The notes under the pieces are model-generated. The model did no database searches and was not told where the DNA came from. It saw nothing but the letters and a program-made list of their open reading frames with translations. A stretch of DNA of 64,000 nt, taken from contig JANWWI010000002.1 in assembly GCA_025056355.1 (NCBI GenBank), forward strand, positions 62,001-126,000, read 5' to 3'. Shown piece after piece: positions 19,551-29,767 of the stretch; position 1 is the stretch's first letter, and each line of letters starts with the position of its first letter. Both the position numbers and the translations under genes were made by a program. Source of the stretch: Casimicrobiaceae bacterium (lineage in GTDB: Bacteria > Pseudomonadota > Gammaproteobacteria > Burkholderiales > Casimicrobiaceae).

Positions 19551-20885
19551 ATGAAGCAAACTCACATCTGTTTCCGCGCGATGGTGTTGTCGACGGTCGC
19601 GCTGGTCTGCGCTTGGGGCGCAAGCGCTCCCGTGTGCGCTCAAGCCGGCGCGGCCGCATCGCGGCTGCAGCTGCTTGACCGCATCGTCGCCATCGTCAAC
19701 GACGAGGTCATCACGCGCTACGAGCTCGATCAGCAGCGCCGCGCGGTGCTTACGCAACTGGCGCGTCAGGGCATTCCGGCCCCGCCGGCGGCCGAGCTCG
19801 ATGCCCAGGTGCTCGAGCGCTTCATCAACGAAAAGGTTCAGCTTCAATACGCCCGCGAGACGGGCATCCGCGCCGACGAGGAGACGGTCAATGCGGCGCT
19901 CCAGCGCATCGCCGCCGACAATGGCATGTCGATGCAGCAATTCATCCAGGCGCTGCGCAATGACGGTCTCACGCTCGAGCGTTTCCGCAGCGAGCTCGCC
20001 AATGAGATCGTGCTGACGCGGCTACGCGAGCGCGAGATCGAGTCGCGCGTGACCGTGTCCGAGGCCGAGATCGAAGCGGAACTGGCGCGCCTGCGTGCCG
20101 CCGGTCGTGGCGTCGAATACCAGCTCGCGCATGTGCTCATCCTCGTGCCCGAGCAAGCCAGCCCCGAGCAGATCGCGCTTCGCCGTCAACGCGCAGAGGA
20201 GGCGTTGCGGCAACTCAACGCCGGCACCCCGTTCGGCCAAGTCGCTGCAGTCTTCTCCGATGCCGCCGATGCCGTGCAGGGCGGCAATCTGGGCTGGCGC
20301 GAGGCCGATCGCCTGCCGGCGCTCTATGCCGAAACAGCGGCCAAGCTCTCGGTTGGTGCCACCAGTGAGGTGCTGCGTAGCGCAAACGGATTTCACATCG
20401 TGCGACTGCTCAACAAACGCGACAAGACCGAACGCGTCGTGGTCGAGCAGCACCGCACGCGCCACATCCTCGCGCGCGTCAACGACCTCGTCAGCGAGAG
20501 CGAAGCGCGTGACAAGATCGAGCGGGCGCTCGCGCGTATCCGGGCCGGAACGCGTTTTGAGGAGGTCGCACGCACGATGAGCGAAGACGCCTCGGCGGCC
20601 CGGGGAGGCGATTTAGGTTGGGTCGCGCCGGGCGACACGGTTCCCGAGTTCGAAGCCGCGGTCAAAAACGCCAAGATCGGCGAGGTCACGGGCCCCGTGC
20701 GAACGCCGTTCGGCTGGCACCTGATTGAAGTCGTGGAGCGGCGGATGCAGGATGTGACCGCCGAGCGCACGCGAGCTCAGGCTCGCCAGGCCGTGCGCGA
20801 TCGCAAGGCCGAGGAGGCCTATCAGTCGTGGCTTCGCGAACTGCGCGATCGGGCGACCGTGGAGATCAAACTCAACGAGGGCTGA
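19551..20885 (+). CDS. surA: Periplasmic chaperone / peptidyl-prolyl isomerase SurA
   Basis: MKQTHICFRAMVL.. signal peptide, LDRIVAIVNDEVITRYELDQQ.., two parvulin domains (YQLAHVLI.., RHILARV..). Confidence 0.96.
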   Translation: MKQTHICFRAMVLSTVALVCAWGASAPVCAQAGAAASRLQLLDRIVAIVNDEVITRYELDQQRRAVLTQLARQGIPAPPAAELDAQVLERFINEKVQLQYARETGIRADEETVNAALQRIAADNGMSMQQFIQALRNDGLTLERFRSELANEIVLTRLREREIESRVTVSEAEIEAELARLRAAGRGVEYQLAHVLILVPEQASPEQIALRRQRAEEALRQLNAGTPFGQVAAVFSDAADAVQGGNLGWREADRLPALYAETAAKLSVGATSEVLRSANGFHIVRLLNKRDKTERVVVEQHRTRHILARVNDLVSESEARDKIERALARIRAGTRFEEVARTMSEDASAARGGDLGWVAPGDTVPEFEAAVKNAKIGEVTGPVRTPFGWHLIEVVERRMQDVTAERTRAQARQAVRDRKAEEAYQSWLRELRDRATVEIKLNEG

Positions 20886-20890
20886 TCGCG

Positions 20891-22900
20891 ATGCTTCGAT
20901 CCGGCGGGGTTTATCGCGCGCGGCAGCGGCCTCACCCGCGGTGCATGCGGGTGGGGCTCGCCGCCCTGCTTGGCTGCCTGCTGACAGTGGCAACGCCTGC
21001 CCGGGCCAGCGATGCCGCGGTGCGTGAGGCCGCCGCGGCGTTTCGCGCGGGCGATGCTGCCCGCATTCGCGCTCTGATCCCAGCCACGCGTGGGCACCTG
21101 CTTGAAGCATACGTCGATTACTGGGCCCTGCGCGTCAACCTCGAGCTAGCCGACGCGGGCGAGGTGGAAGCCTTCATCGATCGACACCGCGGCACGGCCA
21201 TCGGCGAGCGCCTTCGCGGGGAATGGCTCAAACTGCTCGGTCGGCGCGGCCACTGGGAAGCCTTCGAGCGACTCGACCGTGAGGCCGACAACGATGATGC
21301 CGACCTGTCGTGCTATCGCGTCACGATGCGTGCCGTACGCGGCGGCCAATGGCCGCCGCCTCCGCCCGGCGTGTGGGCGGAGCGACTCAGCGATGCCTGC
21401 GCAGCGGCCTTTGCAGCGCTCGCCATGCGCGCAACCCCTGCCCCCCTGAGCCTGGAGGATGTCCTCTGGCGTTTTCGCACCGCCGGCGACGGCGGCACGC
21501 TCTACGCTGCGCAAAGCGTCGCCCAAGCCCTGCCGGCCGACCTTCGGCCCAGCGAGGACGCGATCGCCCGCGCCCATGCCCACCCGGAGGCCGTGCTGCG
21601 CGTCGCAGCCAACGGCACCGCGCTTGTGCGCAGCCAGCGCGAAGTGGTCCTCTATGCGCTTGCGCGCTTGGCACGAAACGACGTCGCGTCAGCGCGTCAG
21701 CTCTGGTCGAGCGTGGTGTCTCGCATGCGCCCCGAGGAGCAGCGCTTCGCGGCCGCTCAGCTCGCCTACGCAAGCGCGCGTCGGCTCGAATCGGCCGAAG
21801 CGATGCTCTGGTGGAAGCGCGCATCCGATGCGGCGAGTCTGCCGAAGCTCTCGGATGCCCAGCTTGCCTGGCTCGTGCGTGCGGCGCTGCGTGAAGGCGC
21901 CTGGCGCGAGGTGGCGCGCTTGATCGATGCGATGAGCCCGTCTGCATCGGGCGGCCGTGAGGAGGCCACCTGGCGCTACTGGCGTGCCCGCGCGCATGCT
22001 GCGCTCGGCGAGGCCCAAGCCGCGCGCGAGATCTATCAGCGGCTCGCACGCGAGCATCATTTCTATGGACTGCTCGCGGCCGAAGAGATCGGCCAACCGC
22101 TGCCCACCGTGGCCGAACTCACGCGCGGCGCCGTGCGCTTGACGCCCGAGGCGGCCGAGCGCTTTGAGCGTTCGCCCGCCGCACAGCGTGCGCTCAAGCT
22201 CGGCGCGCTGAACCTGCGCGCTGAGGCGGCGCGCGAATGGTTCACGGTCGTGCGCGACTTCGGCGATCTGGACTCGCTGCTTGCCGCGGAATGGATGCGC
22301 CAGAAAGGCTTTTGGGATCGTTCGATCAACACCGCCGAGCGCACGCGCGAGCTGCACGATTTTCGGTTGCGCTTTCAGACGCCCTACGAGCGTGAAATTC
22401 GACGCGCTGCCGCCGCCTTCGGACTTGAGCCGGCACTGGTGTTTGGACTCATTCGGCAAGAGTCGCGCTTTTGGGCCGAGGCGGTCTCCTCGGCCGGCGC
22501 GCTTGGCCTCATGCAAGTGATGCCCGCAACCGGCCGCTGGATCGCGCAGCAACTCGGCGTGGCCAACTTTCAGCCGAGCCAGCTGACCGATGTTTCCGTC
22601 TCGACCACCTTCGGCAGCTTCTATCTCAAAAACGCGCTCAACACCCAGGAAGGCAGCGAGGTTCGCGCCGCGGCCGCCTACAATGCCGGCGCTGGACGCG
22701 CGCGGCAGTGGCGCCACGAGACGCGCGCGCTCGAAGGGGCGATCTACACCGAATCGATTCCCTTCAACGAGACCCGCGATTACGTCAAGAAGGTGCTTGC
22801 CAACGCGGTTTGGTACGCGCACCTGCTCGGCGAAGGCGAAACCTCGCTCAAAAAACGCCTCGGAACGATCAGCCCGAAGTCTTCCACTTCCTCGCTATGA
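20891..22900 (+). CDS. Soluble lytic murein transglycosylase (Slt70-like)
   Basis: GLIRQESRFWAEAVSSAGALGLMQVMPATGRWIAQQLG catalytic motif after a long helical N-terminus. Confidence 0.94.
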   Translation: MLRSGGVYRARQRPHPRCMRVGLAALLGCLLTVATPARASDAAVREAAAAFRAGDAARIRALIPATRGHLLEAYVDYWALRVNLELADAGEVEAFIDRHRGTAIGERLRGEWLKLLGRRGHWEAFERLDREADNDDADLSCYRVTMRAVRGGQWPPPPPGVWAERLSDACAAAFAALAMRATPAPLSLEDVLWRFRTAGDGGTLYAAQSVAQALPADLRPSEDAIARAHAHPEAVLRVAANGTALVRSQREVVLYALARLARNDVASARQLWSSVVSRMRPEEQRFAAAQLAYASARRLESAEAMLWWKRASDAASLPKLSDAQLAWLVRAALREGAWREVARLIDAMSPSASGGREEATWRYWRARAHAALGEAQAAREIYQRLAREHHFYGLLAAEEIGQPLPTVAELTRGAVRLTPEAAERFERSPAAQRALKLGALNLRAEAAREWFTVVRDFGDLDSLLAAEWMRQKGFWDRSINTAERTRELHDFRLRFQTPYEREIRRAAAAFGLEPALVFGLIRQESRFWAEAVSSAGALGLMQVMPATGRWIAQQLGVANFQPSQLTDVSVSTTFGSFYLKNALNTQEGSEVRAAAAYNAGAGRARQWRHETRALEGAIYTESIPFNETRDYVKKVLANAVWYAHLLGEGETSLKKRLGTISPKSSTSSL

Positions 22901-23841
22901 ACGTTCTCGTCCTTGGCGGCAGCGGCTTTGTCGGCCGCGCCCTCATCGCGAAACTCGCCCGCGATGCCCACCGCGTGACGGTGCTCACACGGCGGCGCGA
23001 CCGCGCGCGCGAGCTCTTTCTGCTGCCCACCGTCACGGTGCTCGAAGGCAACGTGCAGGAACCTGACACGCTCGCACGCCATCTGCCCGGGCATGAAGCC
23101 GTGGTGTTCCTGATTGGCATTTTGAACGAGCGGCGACGCGGCGACTTTGACCGCGTGCACGTCGAGCTGGTCGCGCGCCTGATCGATGCGATGCAGCGTG
23201 CTCGATGCCGGCGCCTCGTACACATGAGCGCGCTCGGAGCGGCACCGGATGCGCCGAGCGCCTACCTGCGTTCCAAAGCCGCAGGCGAGGCGCTCGTGCG
23301 TTCAAGCGGTCTTGACTGGACGATCTTTGCCCCTTCGGTGATCTTCGGTGCCGGCGATAGTTTTCTCAACCGTTTTGCTGCCTTGACCTCCCTTCTGCCG
23401 CCGTTTGCCCCCGTGCTGTTGCCGGCAGCCGACGCACAATTCCAACCGGTGTGGGTCGACGATGTGGCGCGTGCCTTCGCGCATGCCCTCGCACGCAAGC
23501 AGACCTTCGGCCAGCGCTATGAGCTCGTCGGGCCGAAGCGCTACCGGCTGCGGGAGCTTGTGGCCTATGTGATGCAGCTTCGGGGAAAGCGCCATCCGAT
23601 CATCGGCCTGCCGGACCTCGCCGCCTCAGCGCTTGCTTCGATCCTGCAACACGTCCCGACCCAACCGCTCACGCCCGACAACCTGGCTTCGATGCGTGTG
23701 CCCAGTGTGAGCGATGCGCCGTTTCCTGCCTTTGCCGGCGTGCCGGCAGCGCTTGAGGACATCGCCCCGAGCTACCTTGCGCCGCAGAGCCTCGATGACC
23801 GCGCGCGGCCGTTTCGCGAACACGCGCGCCACGAGCGCTAA
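22897..23841 (+). CDS. NDUFA9-like / NAD(P)-dependent epimerase-fold protein
   Basis: MNVLVLGGSGFVGRALIAKLARDAHRVTVLTRR.. Rossmann motif; overlaps the preceding stop (ATGA). Confidence 0.88.
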   Translation: MNVLVLGGSGFVGRALIAKLARDAHRVTVLTRRRDRARELFLLPTVTVLEGNVQEPDTLARHLPGHEAVVFLIGILNERRRGDFDRVHVELVARLIDAMQRARCRRLVHMSALGAAPDAPSAYLRSKAAGEALVRSSGLDWTIFAPSVIFGAGDSFLNRFAALTSLLPPFAPVLLPAADAQFQPVWVDDVARAFAHALARKQTFGQRYELVGPKRYRLRELVAYVMQLRGKRHPIIGLPDLAASALASILQHVPTQPLTPDNLASMRVPSVSDAPFPAFAGVPAALEDIAPSYLAPQSLDDRARPFREHARHER

Positions 23842-23855
23842 AGGGCATTTCGGCG

Positions 23856-24800
23856 ATGCTTGAATCCGAACTTGCCCGTCATTTCGAGCGCCTGGCGCAG
23901 GAACTGCCGCCGCTTGCCCCGGAGGCTTCGCCGCTCGTGCGGCGCCTGCGCTACTGGGGGCTCGCCGCGCATGCGAGCACGCACTGGCCCGATCGCGTGA
24001 CCGTCAACGATGTGGCAGTGGCCACTGCGGTCGGCCGCGTGCCGGTGCGGCTTTTTTACGGCCATGACGGGCGCGATGAGCCGGTGCCCACGATCGTCTA
24101 CTTTCCCGGCGGCGGCTGGGTGTGCGGCAACCCCGACACGCACGCCAGCCTCTGCGCCCGCCTCGCCTATGAGGCCAACGCGCTCGTGGCAGCCGTCGAT
24201 GTGCCGAAAGCCCCCGAGGCCACCTGGCAGCAGATCACTGAGACCTGCCATGCCGCCGCCGAAGCGATTGCCGCCGATCGCGCGCGTGCTGCACCAGCGA
24301 CGCCGCTTGTGCTTGCCGGCGACAGCGCGGGCGGGCATCTTGCGGCCGTCACCTCCATCACTGCACGGGATCGGGAGAGCTTCCACGTCGTGCTGGCGGC
24401 GCTGTTTTGCCCCTGCATCGAGCCCGATTTCACAACGGCAAGCTACGAGCGCTTCGCGGAAACGCCCGGGCTCACCCGCGCCGAAATGCAGTGGTACTGG
24501 CGGCAGTATGCCGGCCCGGACATCGGGCTCAACGACTATCGCATCGCTCCGACGCGCGCCGCCTCGCTGGCGGGTCTTCCGCCGATGTATGTGGTCACGG
24601 GCGGCTGCGATCCACTCGCCGACGACGGGCGAAGCTGGAGCGAAGCACTGCGCGCACACGGCGTTGAGGTCACGCACGAAGCATTCGAGGGCATGCCGCA
24701 CGGCTTTCTGCGTCTTGCCAAATTCAGCGCCGCCGCCGACGCTGCACTCCAGCATGTCGGAGCGCGGCTTGGCCAACTCCTCCGCAATGCCTGCACCTGA
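23856..24800 (+). CDS. Alpha/beta hydrolase, HSL (acetyl-esterase) family
   Basis: YFPGGGWVCGNPDTH oxyanion motif, LAGDSAGGHLAAV nucleophile elbow. Confidence 0.9.
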   Translation: MLESELARHFERLAQELPPLAPEASPLVRRLRYWGLAAHASTHWPDRVTVNDVAVATAVGRVPVRLFYGHDGRDEPVPTIVYFPGGGWVCGNPDTHASLCARLAYEANALVAAVDVPKAPEATWQQITETCHAAAEAIAADRARAAPATPLVLAGDSAGGHLAAVTSITARDRESFHVVLAALFCPCIEPDFTTASYERFAETPGLTRAEMQWYWRQYAGPDIGLNDYRIAPTRAASLAGLPPMYVVTGGCDPLADDGRSWSEALRAHGVEVTHEAFEGMPHGFLRLAKFSAAADAALQHVGARLGQLLRNACT

Positions 24801-27129
24801 GGCCACGCGCCTGCGCGAGCTCACGCTGCTTGCGGTGGACTGCGCGCAGCCGCGGCTGGCGGCCCAAGCGCTCGCGCGCTCGGCCGAGCGGCTTCCCGGC
24901 GCGCAGGTTCGGCTGCTCACCGATTGCCCGCTTCACGAGGCCAAGCGCCTCGGCATCGAGGTCATCCCGATCGCGCCGATTCGCTCGCGCAGCGACTACT
25001 CGCGCTTCATGCTCAGCGAACTTCGCGCCTATGTGCCCACCGCGTTTGCCCTCATCCTCCAGTGGGACGGCTGGGTACTCGATGCCGAAGCATTCGACCC
25101 CGCGTTTTGGCACTGTGACTACATCGGCGCGCGCTGGCCTCACAAAAGGCCGCCCTACGTGGTCGGAAACGGCGGCTTTTCCTGGCGCTCGAAGCGCCTG
25201 CTGGAGGCGCTGGCTCGCCTCGCACCCGAGCTTGCCCCAGAGGAGGCCGAGGATGAGGCGATCGGCATCCGCTTGCGCCCGACCCTGGAAGCCGACTTCG
25301 GGATCGTGTTTGCCGAGCCGCACCTGGCCGATCGTTTCAGCTTCGATGTCGGCCGCCCGGTCGGGCCGACCTTCGGTTTTCACGGGCTGTTCAACTTCTG
25401 GCAGGTGCTTGGCGAAGAAGAGCTCATCGCCTTTGCCCACGAGGCCCCGGAGACCGTCGTACGGCTGCCCGGCTTTGCCGCGCTCACGCGCAACCTGATC
25501 GATCTGAAGCGTGCCCGTGCCGCCGAGCCCTTTGTGGCGCGGCTTGCCGCAACACTCGGCGAGGCAGCCGCGGCGCCTTGGCGCGAGCGCTTGCGCGCCA
25601 TCTCGACCACGACCGTGCAAGCAGGCGCCCCCTCGACACCGATCCGACCGCCTGCCTCTCGGCTTGCGCCCTGCCCGTGCGGCAGCGGCCGGCGCTACAA
25701 GGAGTGCCATGGGGCGCTTGGGCCCTCGGCCACGGCGGCCGTCGATCCGGATGCGCTTGCGCTTGAGGCGGTGCGTCTGCATGAAGCCGGGCAAATCGCC
25801 GCGGCGCTTGAGCGCTATGAACGCGTGCTCGCCCACGCGCCTGAGCATCCGGTGGCGCTTCACTTCCTCGGGGTGGCGCTCTACCAGCAAGGCGCGCCAA
25901 GCACCGGGCTTGAGGCGATGTGGCGTTCGCTTCGGCTTGTCCCGCATGAGGCCGAGTGGTGGTCGAATCACGCCGCCGCAGCCTGGCAGGCGGGACGCTA
26001 CGAGCTTGGACGCCAAGCCGCCGAGCGCGCGCTTGCGCTTGATCGCACCCACGCGGGGGCTTGGACCAATTTGGGGCTGTGTCTGCGTGAGCTCGCCGAG
26101 CATGAGGCTTCCCTGGCCGCGTTCGATCAGGCGCTCGCGCTTGCGCCGCGCTCAGCCTACGCACGCTGGAACCGCAGCCTCACGCTGCTTGCGCTTGGGC
26201 GCTACGAGGAGGGTTTTGCCGACTACGAGCTGCGGCTTGAACTGCCGCAAACCCAGCCGCTCGGGCCGATCCCGGCCTGCCCACGCTGGGATGGCACGCG
26301 CTGCGGGCGTTTGCTGGTGCTTGCCGAACAGGGTCTCGGCGACACCCTCATGTTTGCGCGCTTTTTGCCTGCGGTTGCCGAACATGCCGAGACGCTGACC
26401 CTTGCCTGCCATGCACCGCTTGTGCCGCTGCTTGCGCGCGCCTTCCCGGGCATCGAAGTCATCCCCGTCGGTACGCATGAGGGGCGCCCCTTCGACCGCT
26501 GGAGTGCGCTTTGTTCGCTTCCGGCGCGCCTCAAGCTCACCCGCGCGCAGCTTGTCAGCGAGTATGCGCCCGCGCGCTACCTCGCGGCCGACCCGGAGCG
26601 GGTGGCGCACTGGCGCGCCCGCCTTCGTGCCGCTGCGGGCGCTCGGCCCACCGTGGGCCTCATTTGGCAAGGCCAGTTCGCCGGCCAAGACCATCATCTC
26701 GCGGATCGATCGATTGCGCCGGAGTATGTCGCTGCCTGGCTTCGCCGACAGCCCGAGGTCGCCTGGTGTTCGCTGCAATGGGGTGCAGCGCCGCTTGATG
26801 TGCCCGGTCTGCTCGATTGGAGCGCGGAACTTGGGCCGTTCGAAGAAACCGCGGCGCTCATGAACGCGCTCGACCTCATTGTGACCGTTGACACGGCCGG
26901 TGCGCATCTGGCCGCCGCGCTCGGCCGGCCAACCTGGGTGCTCTTGCGCCACGCGGGCGAATGGCGCTACGGTCGCGCTCAAACCGAAGGCGAGCGTACG
27001 CCGTGGTATCCGAGCATGCGGCTCTTTCGCCAAGGCCCGGATCGCCGCTGGCAAGGGGTGCTTGCCGCGGTGGCTGAGAAGCTGAGCCTGGAACTTGCCA
27101 CGCAACCGCGAGAAAGGAGCCAACCATGA
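24787..27129 (+). CDS. Multidomain protein: DUF5672-like N-terminus, SEC-C zinc motif, TPR array, glycosyltransferase-like C-terminus
   Basis: [54 protein letters not shown] (DUF5672); [16 protein letters not shown] (SEC-C); about 4 TPR-like repeats; VGLIWQGQF...[21 protein letters not shown] (GT9/TPR-GT-like). 780 aa in one ORF. Confidence 0.85.
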   Translation: MPAPEATRLRELTLLAVDCAQPRLAAQALARSAERLPGAQVRLLTDCPLHEAKRLGIEVIPIAPIRSRSDYSRFMLSELRAYVPTAFALILQWDGWVLDAEAFDPAFWHCDYIGARWPHKRPPYVVGNGGFSWRSKRLLEALARLAPELAPEEAEDEAIGIRLRPTLEADFGIVFAEPHLADRFSFDVGRPVGPTFGFHGLFNFWQVLGEEELIAFAHEAPETVVRLPGFAALTRNLIDLKRARAAEPFVARLAATLGEAAAAPWRERLRAISTTTVQAGAPSTPIRPPASRLAPCPCGSGRRYKECHGALGPSATAAVDPDALALEAVRLHEAGQIAAALERYERVLAHAPEHPVALHFLGVALYQQGAPSTGLEAMWRSLRLVPHEAEWWSNHAAAAWQAGRYELGRQAAERALALDRTHAGAWTNLGLCLRELAEHEASLAAFDQALALAPRSAYARWNRSLTLLALGRYEEGFADYELRLELPQTQPLGPIPACPRWDGTRCGRLLVLAEQGLGDTLMFARFLPAVAEHAETLTLACHAPLVPLLARAFPGIEVIPVGTHEGRPFDRWSALCSLPARLKLTRAQLVSEYAPARYLAADPERVAHWRARLRAAAGARPTVGLIWQGQFAGQDHHLADRSIAPEYVAAWLRRQPEVAWCSLQWGAAPLDVPGLLDWSAELGPFEETAALMNALDLIVTVDTAGAHLAAALGRPTWVLLRHAGEWRYGRAQTEGERTPWYPSMRLFRQGPDRRWQGVLAAVAEKLSLELATQPRERSQP

Positions 27130-27872
27130 AACCGGTCGCCCTGGTCACCGGCGCCTCCTCCGGCATTGGCCGCGCCGCCGCGCTCGCCTTGAACCGCGCC
27201 GGTTTTTCCGTGGTGCTTGCCGCGCGGCGCGCTTCAGCGCTCGAGGCCACGGCCCGCGCGGCTGTCGCTCCCGACGCGATGTTTGCCTACCCCTGCGATG
27301 TGACCGACCCCGTGGCGGTGCGCGCACTCTTCGATGCCGCGGTGGAGCGCTTCGGGCGGCTCGATGTGCTGTTCAACAACGCCGGGCGCGGCGCGCGAGC
27401 GGTCGACATCGATGAGCTTGCCCTCGATGAATGGCGCGCCGTGGTCGAAGTCAACCTCAACGGCATGTTCTACTGCGCACGCGAAGCCTTTCGCGTCATG
27501 AAAGCCCAGCAGCCCAAGGGCGGGCGCATCATCATGAACGGCTCGATCAGCGCCTACGCGCCGCGGCCCTTCTCAGCCCCCTACACGGCGACCAAACACG
27601 CCATCGCCGGCCTGACCAAGGCGCTTGCGCTCGATGGGCGAGCCCATGACATCGCCGTTGGGCAAATCGACATTGGCAACGCCGCAACCGAAATGACCGA
27701 GCGCATGGCACAGGGCATCCTGCAGGCCGATGGCTCAATCCGCCCCGAACCGCGCATCGAGGTCGAGCTCGTGGCCGAGGCGGTTGTGCAGATGGCCCGC
27801 TTACCGCTTGATGCGAACATCCTTTTCATGACCCTGATGGCCACCAAGATGCCCTTCGTCGGACGGGGATGA
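27126..27872 (+). CDS. SDR family oxidoreductase
   Basis: [23 protein letters not shown].., [23 protein letters not shown]. Confidence 0.94.
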   Translation: MKPVALVTGASSGIGRAAALALNRAGFSVVLAARRASALEATARAAVAPDAMFAYPCDVTDPVAVRALFDAAVERFGRLDVLFNNAGRGARAVDIDELALDEWRAVVEVNLNGMFYCAREAFRVMKAQQPKGGRIIMNGSISAYAPRPFSAPYTATKHAIAGLTKALALDGRAHDIAVGQIDIGNAATEMTERMAQGILQADGSIRPEPRIEVELVAEAVVQMARLPLDANILFMTLMATKMPFVGRG

Positions 27873-28280
27873 GCTCGGCTCATCGCCTGCGCACGATGCG
27901 CCAGCGCGTCCCGGCTGCATGGCCTCGCGCGGATCGAAGCGCGGCATCGGATAGGTCGTCGCCGGAACAAACACGCCTGCCTCGACGTCAAGCCGGCGCC
28001 AGGTCACGTGGTCGCGCAACGCCGCTTTGACGCGCAAGAGCGCCGGCCAGAGGTCTGTGGCCTCCTCGGGCGCCACGACCATGCGCCCGTAGGCATCCAG
28101 CACCACGAGGGCCTGCCGCGCGCGTGTTGTCACAAAGGCCGGTCGCGCGGCGCCCAGAGGTGGCAAGAAGACGCTAACCTTGAGCGGCCCCAAGCCGCCG
28201 CGCGTCGACTGGTAGTTCGTCTCTTGCCAGTGCACGACGTGGTAGTCAGAAGGCAGCGCGGAAAGCGGGACGATCAGCAT
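27801..28280 (-). CDS. Hypothetical protein, no recognised family; 3' end overlaps the SDR gene
   Basis: Open 159-codon frame with plausible composition (..[58 protein letters not shown]..); no obvious RBS. Confidence 0.45.
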   Translation of the reverse strand: MLIVPLSALPSDYHVVHWQETNYQSTRGGLGPLKVSVFLPPLGAARPAFVTTRARQALVVLDAYGRMVVAPEEATDLWPALLRVKAALRDHVTWRRLDVEAGVFVPATTYPMPRFDPREAMQPGRAGASCAGDEPSSSPSDEGHLGGHQGHEKDVRIKR

Positions 28281-28813
28281 GCCGATGACACTGCGTCATG
28301 AGCTTGAGAAGCTCCGCGTAGACAGACGAATTTCAGGCCCCAATCCAGCCACGCGGGCCCGATGCACAAGCCATTCCTGGCCGAGAGCCCGCAACGAGAA
28401 AATCCGCTGCGCCCACGGGCGGCAGGACGCGGCAGCGGCCTTCGCCCGTGCGAGCTCGTCTTGCGCGCCGTTTGCGCGAAAGCCTGCCGCCGGGCCCGCC
28501 CTGATCCGCCCGGCGCAGCCGTGGCAGCGCGCCAAGCGTGCGTGCGCGCCATCGCCAAGCCGAAAGCGTTTCGGCCCCGACTGCGGCGTCCAAGCCGGGT
28601 GCGGCCGTCACGGGGGCTCGCACGACCAGGCGCTCGTTCAAAAAGGCTTACCGCGACACGGTTTTCCACCGCCTGGGCGCCGACCTGGAGTGCCGTGTCA
28701 CGAGCGCTCATTTTGATGCATCGACGCGCCCGCAAGGTTTTCGCCTGGTCGCGCCCGGGGTCTGGCTGAGCCTCAAGGTCGCCCCGCCCATGCACCTGCC
28801 GGTGAGCGTGGCC

Positions 28814-29764
28814 CTACGCGGCGGGGCCTGTCGTAGCTGCCGAGGCAACCACGGATCGGGCCGCCGGTGCGAGCGGGCGACTTGCGTGATGCGATGCCAG
28901 CTGCGCCACGATCCCGGCGGCGATCATTCCCGGGTGCTTGCTGGCAATCGAGCGCTCGCCCACGGGGCAGACGATTCGCTCGGCCGCAGCCGCCCCGAGA
29001 CGCGCCGCAAGACGCGCTCGAAAGCGCGCCGCTTTGGTCTCCGAGCCGATGAGACCCACGAGGCCCAGGTCTTCGCGGGCTGCCAGCGCCTCACAGATCG
29101 CCAGATCGAGCGCATGCGAGTGGGTCATCACGAGCGCATCGGTGTCGGCCGGAAGTCGCGCAGCTTCCTCTTGCGGTGCCTCGCTGGGCAGCGCCTCGAC
29201 GTTTGGCGGCAGGGTCGCGGGAAACACCCCCTCGCGCGGATCGATCCAGCGCACGCGACACGGCAGCACCGCAAGCATGCTCACGAGCGCTCGCCCGACG
29301 TGCCCGGCACCGAAGACCGCGATCCTCCACGGTGTGAAGCACACGGTAAAGCCGATCGACTCGCCGTGATCGAACAGGCGCGTCACCGAAACGCATGTGA
29401 CACGCTCAGCAGCCTCGGCCGCTGCGAGCCGTTCGACCTCGGCCCGGTCCTCCTGAGCCAACGGCATGAACTGCAGCTCGACCTGCCCGCCGCAGCATTG
29501 CCCGAGCGCCGGCCCGAGGGGATACTGGACCACACCACCCACGCGCGTCCCAGAGGCAAGCATGCTGCGCGCCTGCTCGATGGCTTTCCATTCGAGATGT
29601 CCGCCGCCGATCGTTCCGAGCGTGTCGGCTTCGCCGACGGCCATCGCCGCGCCTTCCTCACGCGGCGCCGATCCGCGTACACGCGACACACGCACAAGCA
29701 CGAAGCGCTCGCCTACGGAAAGCCTCTGGGCGAGCGTGCGATAGAAAGGCTCGTCGGCGCTCAT
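28814..29764 (-). CDS. xdhC: Xanthine dehydrogenase accessory protein XdhC
   Basis: VSRVRGSAPREEGAAMAVGEADTLGTIGGGHLEWKAIEQAR.., VFGAGHVGRALV. Confidence 0.95.
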   Translation of the reverse strand: MSADEPFYRTLAQRLSVGERFVLVRVSRVRGSAPREEGAAMAVGEADTLGTIGGGHLEWKAIEQARSMLASGTRVGGVVQYPLGPALGQCCGGQVELQFMPLAQEDRAEVERLAAAEAAERVTCVSVTRLFDHGESIGFTVCFTPWRIAVFGAGHVGRALVSMLAVLPCRVRWIDPREGVFPATLPPNVEALPSEAPQEEAARLPADTDALVMTHSHALDLAICEALAAREDLGLVGLIGSETKAARFRARLAARLGAAAAERIVCPVGERSIASKHPGMIAAGIVAQLASHHASRPLAPAARSVVASAATTGPAA

Positions 29765-29767
29765 CCT

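Noticed and set aside
18403-19659. 418-aa minus-strand ORF opposite lptD
   Set aside because: Shadow ORF of lptD; no start signal or family motif.
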